A stretch of DNA of 64,000 bases from Eupeodes corollae (lineage: Eukaryota; Arthropoda; Insecta; Diptera; Syrphidae), in NCBI RefSeq assembly GCF_945859685.1, contig NC_079149.1, positions 138,734,153-138,798,152 of the forward strand, in the 5' to 3' direction. The notes under the pieces were generated by a model. It was not told the origin of the DNA. It searched no databases and saw only the letters and a list, made by a program, of their open reading frames with translations. Made by a program: the position numbers and the translations under genes. Below, piece by piece: positions 1 through 11,580 of this stretch (its first letter is position 1; every line of letters starts with the position of its first letter).

Positions 1-75
1 AGGCAGAGATTGAACCCAAGACCCCTTGCATGACAGGCCAACGCACTAAACATCATCCCACAGGTGGACCGGTAA
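1..75 (-). repeat. SINE fragment: tRNA-like head, cut by the window edge
   Basis: On the minus strand this is the tRNA-like head of the SINE seen whole at 24313-24654: a GGTTCAAT B box (one mismatch at the end) and the stretch CAAGGGGTCTTGGGTTCAAT. The rest of the element would lie left of the window. Confidence 0.8.
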
Positions 76-2481
76 TGTCATGTTTGATTAAAATCTCGAG
101 TTCGAAATTGTGTACGAATGTAGAACTTGCCATATAGTTTCCACATGCCGCAAGTAAATATGGCAAATGATTGGTGATTGCAAATCACAATCCCTGGGTG
201 AAGTCAGCTTTGACAAGCAGATCATCACAAACTTTTATTAAGTTCGTCATCATGATCAAAAGATATCGAGAACATGTTACATTTAAATGGCACATCTTTG
301 TAAAAGGAATCAATAATTTGTATTCATTTTATTTAATAAAAAAAAGAAATTGTTAGCCATTGAACCAAATTGAATGATTTCTTCCTTTGTTCATCGCAAA
401 GTCAACTTGTTGCAGAACTTAAAATACCCATTTCTAAACACAACTCGTCCAGACAATGGCCTCACGAGAGGTGTAGCTGCAAGGACAAAAAAGCTACAAT
501 TTTAGGAGCCAAATCATGGAAAGAACAACACGCAGCAGTGGCATAAGGATGAACAGCATTGCCGTTTCTGGCTAAAGACCAAAATGTTCATCATCCTGGC
601 GGCATCAGCGAACTCTGGTCATTGGAAAATGGCTGGGAGTTGAGAAGAGATATGAAGTCGGAAAAATTAGCTGTTGCTATAGCACTTCTACTTCACCACC
701 ACCGACCGTCCGCAACAGAAACGCTCATTGGAAAAGCTGTTTCCGGTGATGAATGAGCTGAAGCTAGAGTTGGCTCCTTGTTTGCTCGTGTGCTAGGAAA
801 TTAAAGACATATTTCAGCTGCACAAGAAACGCCATGCCACTTCACTACATTATACATGTCCACCGAAAACAGTAATAGAAGCACAACCGTAGTATCTTAA
901 TCCCGAACATTTGCCATCTTAGCCCCAAAACAACAAAGTGACCTTCGTGAATACATCTCACTATAGCCGCATCATACCAATGGCTGGACAAAGAACGGAG
1001 GAGCATATTATGCTCTAAAGATTTCTTTACGGATGAAGACACCGACATCCTCGCCTGGGCAAACGATGATTCTTTCTCCCTAAAAAGGCCAAAAGGCTAA
1101 GGAATTGTGTGTTGATCCGGTCGAGCGGTGATGGTGACGGCGAAGAGGATGCAGCAAAGAATAAACTGAATGTACCTATAGAAGGTCAGAAACTGTTACG
1201 AACAGACGGGTCAGGTATGATTTATGTATATTCCTCTTAAAGGAAGAGGATGACTTGACGCAAGTTATATTACCCTTTCCAGCCATCTTTTCCGAAACAT
1301 TTAAAAAAGGAGTCAACTGTAGGGTCCTGATATACAATAAGCGAGGGACAACAGAAGGGAAAACGAAGTCCTTCGGATATCTTTACTGATTTACCAAACA
1401 AGTCCAAGCCCTATTTGCTAAGTTCCCGACACATTCTCACGAACTTAAAAAGTAGATCAGATTGATTTTTTGTGTAGTCATTAACTTTCAACTAGATTTT
1501 GAAACAATTGATTTTTAACTACACGTTTTTTAAAACAAGGTCTAATTAAAGAAATCTTTCTTATGACCTACAATCTGATCCACATGACGAACAATACGAG
1601 AGTCTCAAGAATTTGTAATTGCAGTTCCTTGTTTCTGAACTGAATACGAAGTTCTTCTTCGTATTTTCGGATATGATTTCGGAACGATGTGAAAGGGGGT
1701 AAGAAAAAATAATCAGTTTCGAAGCACCCAGCCGCATCAGCCAGGCATCTTGAGATGGATTTAGGGGATGAGTGATTTCCAGCTTATAGCTTTCTTTCTT
1801 TATTTTGTGTGGAGTGTGTTGTTATTTGTTTCTTCTTCTTATTTTCTTATATAGTCCTGCAATACGTACCAAAAAATACAGTTTTCCTTTTCTATACATC
1901 CCTTGGGTTATTCCAATCACGTATAGGTTACTCGCAACGAATTCCCAAGGATTATAGAGCTGATGTTTTTCTTTGATGTTTACAAATTTTATCAGATGGC
2001 AAACAAATTTTACTCACTTCTCGTTGGGAATATTAACAAATCGGATATTGTTTGATTGAAACGAGCGACGAAAAATATTGTGTTTGTAATATTATATCAA
2101 CCAAGAACTTATAAATAATTCATTTATTTATAAAGCAAACACACATATTGTTGCGGCTGCCAGTGTATATTCAGGACACTTGTGTGTATCAATTTAATTT
2201 AATAGTGAAATTATTTATTTGATGAATTTTATCAGTGAGTTTGATTACGTTTTTGCGTCAGAACTCGAAAGGAAATATTTCAAAAACATAGAAGTTGGTT
2301 TTTTAAAATTTTACTAACTAATTATTTTGTTATTAAATTATTGTTAACATTTGATTTGAGAAACAAAATTGTTCCTAAGTATGTACAAAAATGAAACTTC
2401 AAAAAGAAAGAATCAAAGATGAGCGAGAAAAATATAACTTGCATTGTTAAAAATTTCACAAATATATTTCTCATTTCAAGT
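76..2481. other. non-coding stretch, no recognised gene
   Basis: No frame here is longer than about 70 codons and none shows a known domain or splice-supported coding pattern. Composition is AT-rich from about 1480 on. I recognise no transposon part. Confidence 0.5.
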
Positions 2482-4210
2482 AAGCCATTTCAGGTTAGGT
2501 TAGGTTAAAGTGGCTGCGGATTCAAAATCCGCACACTTAGGCCAAAAGGAAAAGCCCATTGTGGTACCACATGAATCTAGAGAATTACTTCTTAGTAATA
2601 GAAATTATAAGCTTTTTATGAAGCGAAGAAGATTTTTGATATCCTTTTTAGTTCATTGGGATTATCAAAAGAGTAGTCTCCCAGAGGAAGTTTGCTTCTT
2701 AGTGAAAGAGCAGGGCCAGTGCAGATAAGGTGAGAGATTGTTTCCTCTTCTTCCTTGCTCATACAGCTTCTGCAGAAATCATTTGAGCCTACAGTGGAAT
2801 TGTATTGCGTATCTCCTTATAAGACAGCGTACCGTAAGAACACTAATTAGGGAGCTAATATGAAGTCTGCTTTGAGATAACAAGTCTTTAGAAAGCTTTA
2901 GGTCCAGTGAAGGCCATATGAGTTTTGTGGCTGCGCATGTTGGTAAATTGTGCGACCTAGAGATTGTTATCGCAAAAGCTGTTTCTCCCTTTCAGATGTA
3001 TAATAGGATTTTTAGCGAGTTCATCAGCTCTAAAATTTTCTGTGATGTCTCTGTGGCCCGGCACCCAACAGAGGTGAATGTTAAATTGCTGCTCCATCTC
3101 CATAAGTCGAAGGCCGTTTGAGATTTGGTTGAGACACCGTCAAAAGATTTAATACCAGCCTGACTGTCAGAGAAGATTCCGATATCAGAAGTTGATATCA
3201 CGTTTTCTTTTAGTCAGGAGAGAACCCCTTTGATCGCTAAAATTTCCACTTGGAAGGCGCTACAATAAGGAGGCGGAATGTGTTGCTTAGATTAAGTTTT
3301 TCTGAGTACACACCACTACCAACTCCCTCATTTGTCTTGGATCCATCTGTATAAAAATGGATGCTTTTGTCATTCAGGAGTTTTTTGTCTTCCCATTCAT
3401 CTCTGGATTTAATGGATACCTGGAAGTTTTTTCCAAATAGGGGTTTAGGAATAGTGTAGTCTATGTACTTTGGTATAGAACCACAGAGGTTCAAAATGAT
3501 GGAGTTCCCCACATTGTTGTTGGTCTATTGAGATGAAGCGTTGAGTCTTATCGCTGTACTCGCTGCCACTTGTTTACTGAAGATGTGGGGGGTGTCAGAT
3601 GGAGGAGAAAGTCTAACGCTGCTTTGGGTGTGGTTCTCAATGCCCCGCTTATGCAGAGACATGCAGTGCGTTGGACTCTGCTGAGTTTGTCGTAGTATGT
3701 GACTTTCTGAAGTGCAGTCCACCAACCCCATACATAAGTATTGGTATAGCTAATAGGTTATACGAGGTCCCCATTTGCTTCCTTGCTTTCTTGCAAAGGA
3801 AAAGAGCAACTGTAGCTTTTTTAACTCTTTCCTGAATTTTAGGTTTCCAACTTAATTTTTTGTCCAATATCAGACCAAGATATTTGACTTCATTGGTAAA
3901 AATTAGTGGTACAGCTTTTATTGAAGATTGTACAATTACTGGGAACTTGTATTTCCGTGTAAAAAGGACGAGGTCTGTTTTTTGAGGATTAATACTAAGT
4001 CCGCAGTGATCAGCCCATTTAGTGAGCATTTTGAGTGCGTTTTGGAGGAGGTCTCTCAGTGTATTAGGATGTTCTCCTCTGTAACCTTCCCTCTCAAGGG
4101 ATAATAGCATTTCGTTGACAACTATGTTCCACAGGAACCGACAGACCTTTTCGTACAAAAATTAACCATCTTAGAGTTGATGATCCTGTTTTTGAGCAAG
4201 CCATTTCAGG
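2482..4210 (-). mobile_element. 5'-truncated LINE (R1/LOA/I-like, with RNase H), flanked by 13-bp duplication
   Basis: AAGCCATTTCAGG occurs at 2482-2494 and again at 4198-4210, bounding a 1.7-kb insert in minus orientation. From 4158 downward the insert encodes the C-terminal part of a non-LTR reverse transcriptase (NEMLLSLE, LLQNALKMLTKWADHCGLSI, INPQKTDLVLFTRK, VKYLGLILDKKLSW). An RNase H domain follows in other frames (HFYTDGSK...GVGSGVYS at about 3300-3360, IGIFSDSQAGIKS near 3160). The last part resembles the RNase H tail of such elements (CTGPALSLRSKLPLGD near 2680-2725). Several frameshifts and stops make it non-functional, and the 5' half is missing. The 3' end is a short AACCT repeat. 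Confidence 0.9.
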
Positions 4211-5009
4211 AGTTTTGAAAAATATACTATCAACAACAGAAGTATTATCTTTTTTCTGTTAAGATTTTCTAAACTTTAAGTTTTTATTCTCTTTGATACA
4301 ACTCACTAAAAAATAACCCCAGCAAAGAAACCTCAAATTGGGGCATTATGAAATGAATCATTGAATACCCAAATTCGAAAGACATAAAATAAGACCCTAC
4401 AAAAAAATTAATTTATTTAAATAACTCCCCTTAATTTAAGAATTGTCCTAACATTTTATTTATTTTCCAAAGCAGCTCAGTGGGAAGAGGGGCAAAAGTT
4501 CCCGCGAATTTCGACCGTTAGTACTAGAAAAACGAAGAACTTTTGAAAATTTGCCTCTTTGTACCCTACAATAGTGAAATAAGGCCAATTTATAAAACTT
4601 GATCATATAGCACTTTGACAAATTGAAATAACGGCACATTATTTTGAGAAACGAGACCAACTTATTTTACTGAAAGAAAAGACGTCAAACTTTACGGTGA
4701 ATAAAAAAGTAAGGTATGTGTGACAAACTCTTTTATTGGGAAAACTATACGATTTGGGATAGGAGCGATGTTGAAAACTAAACAAAAGCAATTTAATCTT
4801 ATTTCACCTTGTTTTAGTGAAATAAGGCCAACTCTTAAAATTAGCCTTATTGCAGCCTTCAAATTTGGGGGTTATATTTTATAGTTGAATTTAAGGAGTT
4901 ATTTCATCCTAATTAAAGTTATCCAAATTAAAAATTAAATCAGTCTCCCAAAATAGTATGAAAAAAATCTCAGAAGTTCCATGTATTCCCACACAATTTT
5001 TTTTGGGGC
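4211..5009. other. non-coding stretch with weak internal repeats
   Basis: No coding signal. The string AGTGAAATAAGGCCAA occurs almost identically near 4573 and 4813, and an imperfect inverted pair (AAATAACTCC... near 4416, its complement near 4890) brackets the area. This could be an eroded DNA element, but borders are not convincing. Confidence 0.35.
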
Positions 5010-5172
5010 AAATTTGAGAAAGCACTTTTCATGACAAGAATTACTCTTGGAGAATTTGTCAATTCCTCGCAAGAGGCAGTTCCCGTGAAAAAACTTTATG
5101 TGGCATAGGCAGGGATCGGACCCAAGACCTCACGCATGACAGTCCAATGCACCAACCATCATGCCACGGGTA
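5010..5172 (-). repeat. SINE copy, 5' two-thirds
   Basis: On the minus strand it starts with the tRNA-like head (TACCCGTGGCATGATGGTTG and GGTCCGATCCC for the B box), then CTCTTGCGAGGAATTGACAA and CTCATTTGCCC-type body sequence. It lacks the 3' tail present at 24313-24360. It is diverged from the other copies by scattered changes. Confidence 0.85.
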
Positions 5173-5325
5173 CAACTCTACTACTTAAAACCCTATTGTT
5201 TTTAAATTGGTGCGGGTAGACTCTATCGCCCCGTGGCGTATATTTTCTTTTGGTGACATATTACATCTGTCAAATTTTTTGTTTATTGTTCATTCATTGT
5301 TCGAATTATCAAGTCAAGTTACACG

Positions 5326-6060
5326 ATTGAACAGCACGTTCAAATGGTTAAACTCTACTATCAAAATAAGTATTCATTAATGCAAACATTACGCGTATTT
5401 TACCGTAGACGTGGTGGCCCTTCACAGTCGACTCTTCAACGTTTGGTCGCCAAATTTGAGACGACGGTTCAGTAAACAATCAACCAACACTCGTATATTC
5501 AAATAATGCAAGATCGGTCGTTAACATTATCGCAGTGCTTGAAAGTATACAGTAGAACACTAGGCAGTCTATTTCTCGCCGTGCACAAGAAATCGGCCCT
5601 TCGCAGACTTTAACTTGTCGAATTTTGGACTTGGGCCTGCACCCGTACAAAATCCAACTGACCCAGTAGCACAAAGTTCATGATCATAGACAACGACACG
5701 ACGGGCTTCGAATCGTTTGGAAGAGAACCACAATTTAGGCCGAAAAACCATCTTAAGTGACGGGGCTCATTTTTGGATGAATGGCTGTGTTATACGGGAT
5801 GATACAAACCCACGCGAGGTTCACTAGGATTTTGGGCTGGCGGCGTAATTGGCCCGTACTTTTTTAAAAACGAAGCACGTTAGTGAGGCGGTCACCGTCA
5901 ACACCGATGATATAATACGCTACATAACGATGATAACTAATTTTGTATGGCCCAAATATCCCCTTCTAGCAGGACGGCGCGGCGCTACGTTCCACACAGC
6001 AAACGCCACGACATCTACACACAACATCTACACGCCCTTATTGAAAAACCCCATATTTCA
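5326..6060 (+). pseudogene. Tc1/mariner-type transposase fossil
   Basis: Broken frames on the plus strand spell a transposase in order: an N-terminal helix-turn-helix (MVKLYYQNKYSLMQTLRVFY at 5344, then GGPSQSTLQRLVAKFE), a middle part (QEIGPSQTL and ILDLGLHPYKIQLTQ at about 5586-5670), NPREVH-like and VIGPYFFK-like pieces (5810-5870), then TMITNFVWP (near 5930) and GATFHTANATT (5983-6010), which matches the catalytic-core neighbourhood DGATCHTA of the family. There are at least four frameshifts or stops. No clear terminal inverted repeats were found. Inactive. Confidence 0.85.
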
Positions 6061-6518
6061 GAAATCTTACCAAAAATCAACAATGTTTTCAACACAATTC
6101 TGTTTGAAGTCAATTCTTCTAAATGTTTTCAAGATACGAGTATTTTAATGGAAAATCTTATTCTAAAAAATAATTAGTTTCCATTAATGGGACTTTTACA
6201 CAAAGATAAATGTCAACATTTTCAATCTGTCAAATAGGACCGATTACAAAAACTTGCAATGGAAATTTTAAAAGACCGCTTTAAATTAAAGTATGTACCG
6301 AAATTATTTTAAATTTACAACTTCTATACATTATTGAAACCACAGTCTAAATATTTCAGCGCAAGGAGTCAAAGTTGACATTTCACCTTTATTGTGAAGA
6401 TGAACTACTATTAACTGATAAACGTGTGATAGAAATATATCAATTGAAGGAAAGTAAATTGATAAAATATTATGCCATTGTGAGTATTCCCAATTTATTT
6501 TTATATTGTGAATGTAAT
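6061..6518. other. non-coding stretch
   Basis: AT-rich sequence between the transposase fossil and the next element. No gene or repeat recognised. Confidence 0.45.
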
Positions 6519-6855
6519 GGCTGAATCACAAACACGCTTCAGCTTCTGCTTGGTCTGCGTTACGGTGGGTCTGCTTCGAGGTTGCTTTGAATGACATTTC
6601 TATTATTTCATCCCTCCAAAGAGCAAATATTTTGTTTGTTGACATTTTTGTACAGCTGTTGACCTGTCAGACAAAACAAATGTTCAGATAATAGAACTAG
6701 AGCTTCCGTTTGGAGTCACATTACGTTCTTTTCCTTTGGATTGTCAAACGAAACGTGAGGTCGAAGCTCCATTGTGATAGCATGCATTGCATTCCTATAG
6801 CTGAAGTCGTAAACGTCAGGTGAAGCCGAGGCTGAAGCGTGTTTGAGATTCAACC
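6519..6855. mobile_element. MITE-like element A (337 bp, inverted ends)
   Basis: The left end GGCTGAATCACAAACACGCT and the reverse complement of the right end, GGTTGAATCTCAAACACGCT, match at 18 of 20 positions; similarity continues through TCAGC(T/C)TC(T/G)GCTT, so the inverted repeats are about 35-45 bp. The interior has no coding capacity. A target duplication could not be fixed, so the superfamily is open. Confidence 0.75.
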
Positions 6856-9800
6856 ATGAATCTCATAGATGTTTGTTATATTTCACTTGAGGAAGAGGCA
6901 AGTGAAAAATTTAGCTTAAAATAATTCTGTTTTTAGAGAAATAGCTAAATGGACTGTAAACTTATAAGATTAAAAGAAAATTTGACAGCTTAACTCATTC
7001 AATATTGATAAACAAATATTGATAATTTTTCAACAATATTTGTTATTGACATTAAAAATGCTATTTAATAAAATTGGTTAAAATATCAAACATTAGCTGA
7101 ATTTCACTCTCTTACGCTTTTAAGCTCAAAAATGACCTTAAAAAATACGATTTACATTGAACTTTTTAAAACAAACGGACATTGTACATATATATAGAGC
7201 TCGTCCTCGCTTCCTTAAAAAAATGTTTCCAACCAATATCTTTAGGTTGACCTCGCAGTTAATCACAAGTCAACCTTGTGAGCCTTTGAGCCTACATCGA
7301 GTTTATATTGTAATTTTTACTTTTGAAACATTAATCCAAAAACGTGTTTTACCCGCACATCAGGATTCAGGATCAGGTAGTAAGCGCCATTGTACACATT
7401 CATTTTGTATTATATCGCAACATACCTCTGCAGCAACACAATCTTTTATATATATTATATCCACAATGAAAAATGTTAAGCTTATTATTAGCGGTTATTT
7501 ATAACGTTGGAAGGGTATACGCTAGGCGAATGAATATCTTTTATTAGCCACGGCAATCATGCGGCGGGACATAACTCAAAAGTGTAATTTCCTGTCAACA
7601 CGAGATAACTTATTATTAATTTCACTCCTTTCGCACTACCGACCGACCGCTTGCTGAGTTTCGTTGGGCTGGGATGCGCTCTGACGGCACAACCCCACTC
7701 TGTACCCCTTTTATAGCCGTAAAGGATTGTATCCTATCCAATGCAAATGACTATACAGCTCTATATTCCCTATAAGAACGGGTAAACCTACCTAACTTTA
7801 CAAGAGAAAGAAAATTTATGGAGCTTAACAAAACATTTGTTACTCGAGTCTCCAGTCTCCAGACTCGACAATGCTATTCACTTTTTGTATTTCATTCAAA
7901 GTTTAATAAGCTCACTGATACCTTACCTTGTTTTGATAGAAATTGAATATTCCTCCAAAACGACCCGGCACCAGGAATAGAGGACCCGAACCTCTTTGTC
8001 CTCCTCCTCCTCTGGCAATATCCTTGCTGGTTGACGAAAATATGCAATCGCCCTTTCATCGAGCACGAGCTCTGAGCTGTGAGCTGCGTCTTGTTGTCGG
8101 TAAAGTTTCTGGCTTTCCATTCCATCTTATTATTACTTCGTTTTCGTTTAGTTCAAGGAATAAAGGAAAATCATGAAAGGACCTTATCTTGCATTAAATT
8201 TCTTTCGAATGAACCTCCAAATAAAATAGCAAATTAATTTTGCTTTCGAAGGAACTTTGTCCTTCTTAAGATATTGTCGTCGAATTTCTGCAAAACAAAG
8301 CTCGATTCAGTCTTGTTTCGAGGGTTTTAATTTCGTTAATTGCAACCCCGCCATTTTCAACGTGCTATCGGATGGTGTAGTAAAAGGGTGAGGATGATTT
8401 CGGTGAAAGGATTTGTGATCTGGTTTTTCTTAGAATATAGTTCATTAGAGAGAAAACTACAAGGACACTCTTTTTTTAAGGAAGGTAAAACAACACGAAT
8501 ACAGACCGCGGGCATATGCTAAGTGTTTGAGGGTTTTTCAACGTCACCGTCATCGTCGCCGATTGTTGGAGAATCTGCCACCACAGTTCTTCAAAAACAC
8601 CCAGATTTTATGCGGCTGTAGCAATAAAGATATCCTTGGAAACTTCTCTGAGCCCTGAGAACTAGAGAACGAGACAGCTCAAAGCAAATTGCTGTACTTA
8701 ATGACGAGATACCAGCAAGCAGCAACCAACATTCATCGTCAAGTCTCTCGTTGAGAAATGCAATGCAGAATGCAGCAGTGGCACCACAATCGGGGGCGAT
8801 ATGAAATGCAAAAGCAATCGGAATAGTAGAATTCCACCGCTGCTGGCTATCCTGTCATCATACTTCAACATCCTGATAAAGGAAAAGAAATCATTCCTAC
8901 AGCTTCACTCTCATCCACGTGAATCCTGAGCAAAGATTTTTCCCTCTGTGTTGATGTGACTGGATGGAGTGGTCTACCTGAAGGCTAAGATGATGCTGAT
9001 GATGATGACGAAATGACGTGGGGCAGGGTAAGAATCAGGGATAAAAACAAGTACTAATTCAAGTCACTTTGTTGCAAAGCATTTCACAGAGCCAACATTT
9101 TCTGCGGTGGCATCACAAAATCGCCCCTCTTTGCATTCCTGTGCAATGTTGGATGATGATGCGGTGGTGGTGGCGTCGGCGGTTGCGACGGTGGTTGCTT
9201 TCGGTGGTGACGCTGATTTTAGAAGTTGGGTTTTTGTTTGGAGGGTTAGTTTGTTGATTCGTTGGGTGGTGACGGACTCAGTGGCATCAGTGGCACTGAT
9301 GGCAGCTACTTGAGCAAGTGCGGCACAGAAATACACCTTCCGGCGCGGTGGCGGGAGGTATGTTTTATATTTCAGCACTCGAGCACGTCCGAAAATTTTT
9401 ATTTTGTATTTAAATTTTTTATGATAATAATTAAAAAGTGAATCCTTGTCCGATTTGATGATACGAGAAATCTGTTCTGTAGAGAGGCTGATCCTTAATA
9501 TGTTCTTCAAAAACGAAAAAAGATACTTTTCAGCGATGGTACTTTAGACATTTTGTGCGCTGCGGGCTGGTAATGCTCATTAATTTGAAAAAATATATAA
9601 ATAATTTCTCCAATTAGCAGAAGGACGTGTATTAAGGGAAACACTTGTCCTGGTTTGAGATTTTCGAGTGTTGAATAGAACAAAATTGACATGAACCGAA
9701 ATGGAGTTTTGTTGTTATGCTGATTATGCTTCAAGACAGAAAAAATGTTATATTGTGAGAAGAATGGGATTTGAGGAGGGTTGCCGCTAGTTTTAATATA

Positions 9801-10296
9801 ATTGGAGTTTTTGTTAACCAAAAAAAGAATAATAATTTACTACAAAATTTAATGATACGAAGATGAAACAATTAAATTTATTTCTGATGTAAAATGGGAG
9901 TTTCCAAAAACACCAATGAAAAAATTGTGAGGCTTTGATTGTTCTTCTCTTTTATAAAGCAATTTTTCTTTTCATTAAGAACCATTAGCAATAATGATCC
10001 AGTAAAATAGGTCGGAAAAGGGAAGCCAAATTCTAAAGAAGATAAAGTACCTAATTAGGAAAATTGGTAATACCTTCGTTCTAAGGCTTCTAAGAGTTTC
10101 AAATAATTTCGTTGTTGTAAGTTATGCAAAATCAAAGGTCAAAAATAAATCTTTTACTTCCGTTTCTATAACACCAGCATATCAAAACTTTTTTTCAAAA
10201 TTGTCAAGCCATCTATTTGCGTCACATTTTACTCAAACTTTTTCCTAAGAGCCACACCTTTTCAGAGACAGTCAAAATTAAAGCTTACTTAAGTTA
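6856..10296. other. non-coding stretch, no recognised gene
   Basis: The longest frame is 148 codons on the minus strand (9064-9510), a low-complexity Ala/Thr/Lys sequence with no domain and no sign of splicing. 8500-9330 is locally richer in GC and in CGTC/GATG simple motifs. No transposon part recognised. Confidence 0.45.
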
Positions 10297-10475
10297 GGTG
10301 GCGCAACAGTGAGGAACCAGGGCCTAGCGACTTATAATTCTCAACCATTCCTATGTGCGACTAATGTTGTCATAGATGGAAGGGACCTACAGTTTATATG
10401 CCGAATCCAAACGGCTAATTTGAGAAAGCACTTTTTCATGACACGGATTACTCTTGGAGGATTTTTTAAGCATAG
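10297..10475 (-). repeat. SINE fragment, 3' half
   Basis: It shows the 3' part of the SINE: GGTGGCGCAACAGTGAGGAA on the plus strand, then ACCAGGGCCTAGCGACTTAT, CGAATCCAAACGGCTAATTT and AGAAAGCACTTTTTCATGAC. The tRNA-like head is absent. Confidence 0.85.
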
Positions 10476-10502
10476 CTACTTTCTCTTTATCTAATAAAAT
10501 TA

Positions 10503-10672
10503 ATAAGGCGGTGCAACATTATATAGAACCAGGCCCTAGTGACTTAAAATATTCAAATATCACTGAATTCGAGTGATGTCATTGATGAAGGGGACCTACA
10601 TTTTGTTTGCCAAATCCGAAGAGCTAATTTAAGAAAGTATTTCTCATGACAAGAACTAATCTTCAAGGATCA
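10503..10672 (-). repeat. SINE fragment, 3' half, more diverged
   Basis: AAGGCGGTGCAACATTATAT, ACCAGGCCCTAGTGACTTA, CAAATCCGAAGAGCTAATTT and TCATGACAAGAACTAATCTT on the plus strand follow the same order as the neighbouring SINE piece. The head is absent. The two pieces lie 28 bases apart in the same direction. Confidence 0.75.
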
Positions 10673-10867
10673 GTAATAGTGAAAAAAAAACGTTTAAGGT
10701 GGCTTTTTGGATTGCACCAAAGATGTTTGGGGCAACAGTAACTATCATATGATATCTACCGGGATATTTTCCAAATAAAAAAAGGGTTCGAGAAAATTTA
10801 AAATCTAAGCCTTGGTGCTCCAAACCTGAGTAAGTAGGCACAAGACTGAGTTGGTTGGTTCTAAGAA

Positions 10868-11157
10868 GGGGCTAGTTTCAGCTGTCATTGGTTCTACCAT
10901 TGAAACCAATCATTGGAGTTTATTTGACAGGTCGGTAATATCTATCATCAAAACACTAAATCAAACAAAATTTCCTGATTAAGAAATAAGCATTTGATGT
11001 TCGGGTTGAGAATGGGAGAATACAAAGAAAATAGGACTCTTTCAGTAGAACGATTTTATTTCTAATTTTAAGTTAAGAAATCAGCTGATCATTGAAAAAT
11101 AGAATGTCTAAACAAAATGTTCAATGATAAAAACCAAAGATAGCTTTAACTTGCACC
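10868..11157. mobile_element. MITE-like element B, copy 1 (about 290 bp)
   Basis: The left end GGGGCTAGTTTCAGCTGTCA, TTGGTTCTACCATTGAAACC and the reverse complement of the right end, GGTGCAAGTTAAAGCTATCT, TTGGTTTTTATCATTGAACA, align without gaps over about 40 bp. The first 90 bases also match the element at 29038-29455, including GGTCGGTAATATCTATCATC against GGTCGTTAATAGCTATCATT. No coding capacity. Confidence 0.75.
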
Positions 11158-11283
11158 GTAGCATCGTAACTAGTTGCAATTGAAACTATTTGGTATCTCA
11201 GACATTTTTCAAAACTTGGTTAATTCACAAGCCTCCTCCATATTCTTTAAAAAAGAAGAATTGGGAGCTAAAAATAAATAAAT

Positions 11284-11492
11284 TAGTTGGCGAAACAGTC
11301 CATGAAGAACCAGGGCCTAGTGACTTACAACTCTTAACCATTCCTGTGTGCGTGTAATGTTGTCAGAGGTGGAAGGGACCAACAGTTTATATGCCGAATC
11401 CGAACGGCTTATTAGAGAAAGCACTTTTTCATGACAAGATTTACTCTTGGAGGATTTTTCAATTCCTCGCAAGAGGCAGTACCCGTGAAGCT
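11284..11492 (-). repeat. SINE fragment lacking the tRNA-like head
   Basis: The plus strand reads TTGGCGAAACAGTCCATGAA, GAACCAGGGCCTAGTGACTT, CCGAATCCGAACGGCTTATT and CAATTCCTCGCAAGAGGCAG, ending in TACCCGTGAAG. The copy covers body and 3' tail but not the B-box head. Confidence 0.88.
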
Positions 11493-11580
11493 ACATATAT
11501 CAAAATCCAATAAGAAAAACTTCATTTATTAAACAACTTTAAATTGATAACTATACTGTTTCTTAACTTACTTCCTTACT

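Noticed and set aside
4400..4920. DNA element bounded by AAATAACTCC inverted pair
   Set aside because: The pair is short and imperfect in AT-rich DNA, and no consistent borders or duplication were found.
9064..9510. 148-codon minus-strand frame, Ala/Thr-rich
   Set aside because: Low-complexity sequence, no domain, no splice or start context, and two overlapping plus-strand frames over the same simple-sequence stretch.
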